A stretch of 64,000 bases of DNA from Branchinecta lynchi (taxonomy: Eukaryota; Arthropoda; Branchiopoda; Anostraca; Branchinectidae). A program made the translations under genes and the position numbers. Within the stretch, counting starts at the first letter, position 1. Every line of letters begins with the position of its first letter. The notes under the pieces were generated by a model. That model was not told where the DNA came from. It worked only from the letters and a program-made list of their open reading frames with translations, and searched no databases. Positions 23,401-29,400 of this stretch are shown here, piece after piece. The stretch is from contig JAKZAP010000001.1 of the NCBI GenBank assembly GCA_023053575.1, positions 14,338,849 to 14,402,848 of the forward strand, given 5' to 3'.

Positions 23401-26400
23401 CGGAATCTAGTGGCGTGCATAACTTTTGAACGGGTGATCGGATTTGAATGAAACTTGTCTGGTGAGCTATCGCCTCGGACGTTCAGTGTCACGTCCGGGT
23501 CGGGTCCGATACCTGTGGGGATGGGGGGGGGGGGGGTGGAAAACTCAAGAAACTCTAAAAGCAGAGGGATTGGGACGAAACTTAATGGATGGAACAAGCA
23601 TTAGGCCTAGATGAAATTGACGGAGCCAGATGGTTTCGGGGCTCTGTGGGGGGAGTTGGAGGGGGTTTCCTGGAATTCCGGTAGTCGTGAGTTAGAATAG
23701 TTCCAGATGTAAACAAGAGCTACGAGCTCATATGGCACTTGTACGAGTAGGCTGTACAAGAAAGTAGATGAAAACGTCACAAAATACACCCGCCATCCAA
23801 AAAGGCGGTTCGGAAATAGAAATAGGATATTTAGTTTCACTCATTTCTGAGCAGTTCCGGCATCGTCTCGATTGCAAATGCACATGACTGTTCAAACTTT
23901 CATCCCAATAAATCCATTTGTTTGATCCCTAGACGTGCTACACGATTTCCGGTACTCACTCTATTTCCACCTACCGTGGCCGAATCTGGTTCGGAATAAA
24001 AAAAAAATCGACCACCTAAAGCATCTTCGTTTATACCATCTACCAAGTTTCACTCGAATCTGAGCATTTTTTGAAAGTTCCGGTACCCCCCCCCCCTTCC
24101 CACCAACGTTGTCGGAGCCGGTTCGGGCCCAATCTCTTAATTCCCTCATCAAGTTTGACTGATATTGGAGCACAGCCTATCTGCAAGTTTCCAGTACCCC
24201 CCCCCCCCCCTACCTTGGCCGAATCCGGCCCAGACGCCAAATAACAAATCTAGGCCGCATAAACTCGGCACTGTCGAATTGCATCTCATTCGGTCCATCC
24301 GTTTGGTTTTTGTGCATGTCAAAAGTCCCCCCAACCCCAATTCCTCTAATCGTGGTCGCATATGGTTCGAACGCATGTTTTACATGTCGAGGCCATCGAT
24401 TCGTATTACCCATGAAGTTTCACTCGAATCAGACCACTCGTTCGCAATTTATAGAAGTCCATATTTCTCTTCTCTTGCTCCCCCAAAAATGCTCGGATCT
24501 AGGAACGGAAGTTTCCGGGGGTATGTTGTGTCAGGTTTTTAAGTCAAGATAATTCGGGTCGCTAATATGCCTGCAAAGTTTCGTTGTCGTTTTACATCTG
24601 GAACTATTCTAACTCACGACTACCGGAATTCCAGGAAACCCCCTCCAACTCCCCCCACAGAGCCCCGAAACCATCTGGCTCCGTCAATTTCATCTAGGCC
24701 TAATGCTTGTTCCATCCATTAAGTTTCGTCCCAATCCCTCTACTTTTAGAGTTTCTTGAGTTTTCCACCCCCCCCCCCCATCCCCACAGGTATCGGACCC
24801 GACTCGGACGTGACACTGAACGTCCGAGGCGATAGCTCACCAGACAAGTTTCATTCAAATCCGATCACCCGTTCAAAAGTTATGCACGCCACTAGATTCC
24901 GGACTCCCCATCCACCCACTCCCCCCACGATGGTCGGGTCGGGGAAACGGCTGTTCTCAAGTCAATCTGTTCGGATCCCTGACATACCTGCCAAGTTTCA
25001 TCGCCCTAGGACATCAGGAAGTATGCCGAACTCGCGGGATCGCTAGAAATCCGGACCCCCACCCCAACTCCCCCCACAGTGCCCTGATCCGGTCCGGTTA
25101 TGTCAATGACGTGTCGAGGACCTGTGCTTGTTTTTCCCACCAAGTTTCATCCCGATCCCTCCACTTTAAGCGTTTCTCAAAATTTCCGGTTCCCTCCTCC
25201 AACTCCTCCCAGTGTCATCGGATCCGGTCCGGTTATGTCAATGACGTGTCTAGGACCTGTGCTTGTTTTTCCCACCAAGTTTCATCCCGATCCCTCCACT
25301 TTAAGCGTTTCTCAAAATTTCCGGTTCCCTCCTCCAACTCCCCCCAGTGTCATCGGATCCGGCCCGGATTTAAAGTGAGGTGTCTGAGACACAAGGTCAT
25401 CCTAAATATCAATTTTCATCAAGATCCGATCACCCGTTCAAAAGTTATGCACGCCACTAGATTCCGGACTCCCCATCCACCGACTCCCCCCACGATGGTC
25501 GGGTCGGGGGAAACGGCTGTTCTCAAGTCAATCTGTTCGGATCCTTGACATACCTGCCAAGTTTCATCGCCCTAGGACACCAGGAAGTATGCCGAACTCG
25601 CGGGATCGCTAGAAATCCGGACCCCCATCCCAACTCCCCCACAGTGCCCTGATCCGGTCCGGTTATGTCAATGACGTGTCTAGGACCTGTGCTTGTTTTT
25701 CCCACCAAGTTTCATCCCGATCCCTCCACTTTAAGCGTTTCTAAAAATTTCCGGTTCCCCACCCCAACTCCCCCCACAGTGCCCTGATCCGGTCCGGTTA
25801 TGTCAAAGACGTTTCTAGGACCTGTGGTTGTTTTTTCCCACCAAGTTTCATCCCGATCCCCTCCACTTTAAGCGTTTCTCAAAATTTCCGGTTCCCTCCT
25901 CCAACTCCCCCCAGTGTCATCGGATCCGGCCCGGATTTAAAGTGAGGTGTCTGAGACACGAGGTCATCCTAAATATCAATTTTCATCAAGATCCGATCAC
26001 CCGTTCGCAAGCTAAAAATACCTCAAATTTTGGCTTCACCCTCCCTCCACTCCCCCCCCCCCCCAGATGGTCGAATCGGAGATTTGATGATTTCCTATTT
26101 AAGCTGGTCGGGTCCCAGACATGCCTGTCAATTTCCATCGTCCCAGCACATCAGGAAGCACGGAACTCGCGGGATCACTACAAATTCGGACTTCTCCCCC
26201 CCCCCCCCCAACTCCCCCAAAGTGAGCGGATCCGTTCTGGTTATATCAGTCACGTATCTAGGACTTTTGCTTGTACTTTCCACCAAGTTTCATTCGGATT
26301 CCTCCACTCTAAGTGTTTTCCAAGATTTCCGGTTTCCCCCTCTAACTCCCCCCAGTGTCACCGGATCCGGTCTGGATTTAAAATGGAGGGTCTGAGACAC

Positions 26401-29400
26401 GAAGTCCTTCCATGTATTAAGTTTCATTAAGATCCGATCACCCGTTCGTAAGCTAAAAATATCTCATTTTTCCTATTTTTTCCGGATTCCCCCTCCCTCC
26501 ACTCCCCTCCAGATGGTCGGATCGAGGAAGCGACAATTTCTAATTTAATCTGGTCCAGTTCCTGATATGCTTGCCAAGTTTCATCGTCCTAGCTTATCTG
26601 GAAGTGCCCGAACTAGCAAAACCGGGACCGACAGACCGACAGACCGACAGACCGACTGACGGACAGAAATAACAATCGCTATATGGCACTTGAGTAAGCT
26701 CAAGTGCCATAAAAACGAAACTTTGCAGGCATATTAGCGACCCGAATTATCTTGACTTAAGAACCTGACACAACATACCCCCGGAAACTTCCGTTCCTAG
26801 ATCCAAGCATTTTTTGGGGAGCAAGAGAAGAAAAATATGGAAATTGACTTCCATAAATTGCGAACGAGTGGTCTGATTCGAGTGAAACTTCATGGGTGAT
26901 ACGAATCGATGGCCTCCACATGTAAAACATGCGTTCGAACCATATGCGACCACGATTAGGGGAATTGGGGGTGGGGGGACTTTTGACATGCACAAAACCA
27001 AACGGATGGACCGAATGAGATGCAATTCGACAGTGCCGAGTTTATGCGGCCTAGATTTGTTATTTGGCGTCCGGGCCGGATTCGGCCAAGGTAGGGGGGG
27101 GGGGGTACTGGAAACTTGCAGATAGGCTATGCTCCAATTTCAGTAAAACTTGATGGACAGGAACAGGGAATTAAGAGATTGGGCCCGAACCGGCTCCGAC
27201 AACGTTGGTGGGAGGGGGGGGGGGGGGGGGGGGGGTACTGGAAAAAATGCTCAGATTCGAGTGAAAATTGATAGATGGTATAAAAGAAGATGCTTTAGGT
27301 GGTCGATTTTTTTTATTCCGAACCAGATTCGGCCACGGTAGGTGGAGATAGAGTGAGTACCGGAAATCGTGTAGCACGTCTAGGGATCAAACAAATGGAT
27401 TTATTGGGATGAAAGTTTGAACAGTCATGTGCATTTGCTACAGACAATCGAGACGATGCCGGAACTGCTCAGAAATGAGTGAAACTAAATATCCTATTTC
27501 TATTTCCGAACCGCAATTTTGGATGGCGGGTGTATTTTGTGACGTTCTCATCTACTTTCTTGTACAGCCTACTCGTACAAGTGCCATATGAGCTCGTAGC
27601 TCTTGTTAAGGTGCGGGCATGTTCGCTGTGGCACGACTAACATCACCTTCCCCTTGTACTCTTACATAGCTGAGCAGAATTTCATGACCACATGCGTCGC
27701 TGACGTATTGGGTGGGCCAGTGAACCTAAGCACGCTGGCAGTCGGCTTTCTGCTTCATGTTTCGTTATTGGGTCTTGCGTGTCTTCATAGGCATCGATAG
27801 AGATTCTTAGTATGTATGGAGCCGCTAGTACCGTTTGCCGACAGTGAGAATGTGTCGTATCTTCGGCATTAAGCCTGCCGGCGTTATCTCTTGCCAACTT
27901 CGTGAGATGACCGAGATGAAACGAACCTTAGCTGATGTAGCAGCTCGGAAATGTTTGTTTATTATCGAATCTCAGAACTATCCGCTCCGGCGGTTTACTC
28001 GAAATAGATATTGGAAGGACATGTTGCTTCTGCAAGGAACATTGGATACTTCGAGAGGCACAATGGGACCTCCCCCCCCCCCCCACACACACACAAACAA
28101 ACCTTGAACCCTAATTACACCTTACCACTAGTTAAGTAAAAGTGCCGAAGAAAAAGTTTGCGCCAACACAACCAAGTAGAGAGTTTCAATGGTACAGCTA
28201 GCAGGCTATATAGTACGAACAGACATAACATGGCCGTCGGTGCTTTAGCTGCATATACTATGAGCGTGTTGCACCCTTCCACAAATAGTAACTATTAGTT
28301 ACTATTTCCATTCCATCCTCACGAAAAGTTACTACGCTGACCGTTCCAACCTTGTCGGAATAGTAACTAATAGTTACTGTTTGCTTACCATGCTTGGGAG
28401 CGTAGTAAGTGTAGTAACTACGCATCTCTGTAACGTGATTGGTTGGATTCGCCCCTGGCGTGAGATCCTGGTGGAAAATAGAAAAATCGTTCCAGCCTTG
28501 ACGGCAAAAAGCCAGAATTCGTGACGTCATGCGTAGTAACTACGTTAAGTAGGATGGAACACGCTCTATATAGAACAGAGGCAAGAATTGACTTTCAGAC
28601 AATTAAGCCCTTCCTTTTACGCATACACCCTTGGCTTTTCCTATTTCAGCTGCGACTCACCGTACTGACTGATCCTTTCTGATTCCAGATTTTAAATTGA
28701 AGGCGACAGACAGCTCAGGAAGTGTTCGATTGAATCTAGTCAACAACTTGAAACCGAATAACAAGGAGATGACGGTGGCTTATGTAAAGGAATCGTCTGC
28801 GGGGTGCGGAGGGCCGATGTCGTCTACAGAAGACTTTGCTCGTAAGTGCTTATTGTTTACTTGGATTTAGGGGGGGAGGGGGGGGATCTTGATCGTGGGA
28901 GGTGAGTGGCCACGCCTGTGGAATACCCTCATAAATGACTGGTAACAAGACATCATGGAACTTTGGTGACTGTAGAAACGGTGGGGAAAGGAAATACTTA
29001 GTCTGGAAAGCTCGCTTGATGATGAGGGCAGTTGCTTAGGAAGCTGACTTTGTTTGAGATCAGAATTTCATATTTGAAAAATTCCAGCGTAAAAACTTAT
29101 TGGACTTCTTCATCCAGACTATCGGGTCTTGTAGGTTTCCGGTCTTCGCTAGGTCTCGTAAGCATGTAAGCATCCATTAGCCAATTCCTTTCTGCCGTTT
29201 GCAGTCTAGCCCTGGTTACGAAGGAGTTCCAGTGTTCAGTAGCGTATATTAGGGGGGGGGCGACAGGGCGATCGCCCCCCCCCCCCGAAATTCTTGAAAA
29301 AAGGGGTTTTAACTGAAAAAACGTGTGCGAAATACGGGCGACAGGGGCGATCTTCATTCGAAATTCTCGGAAAAGGAGTTTTTTTTACGTGAAAACCGTA

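Larger units (their letters stand above)
22317..27607 (+). mobile_element. Family A Helitron-like element A3, split by an inverted family A copy
   Basis: The left part is 22317-23711 and begins TTTTTATGGCACTTGAG; the right part is 26716-27607 and ends GAGCTCGTAGCTCTTGTT. The break falls in sequence that is continuous at 12715-12745 (CCAGATGTAAAACG then CGAAACTTTGCAGG). The body is closely similar to A2. No protein-coding domain is present. Confidence 0.78.

Noticed and set aside
25100..26430. Open frames of 92-200 codons on the + strand
   Set aside because: These are the same family A monomers in the inverted copy A4, so the strand flips with the element. They are repeat artefacts.
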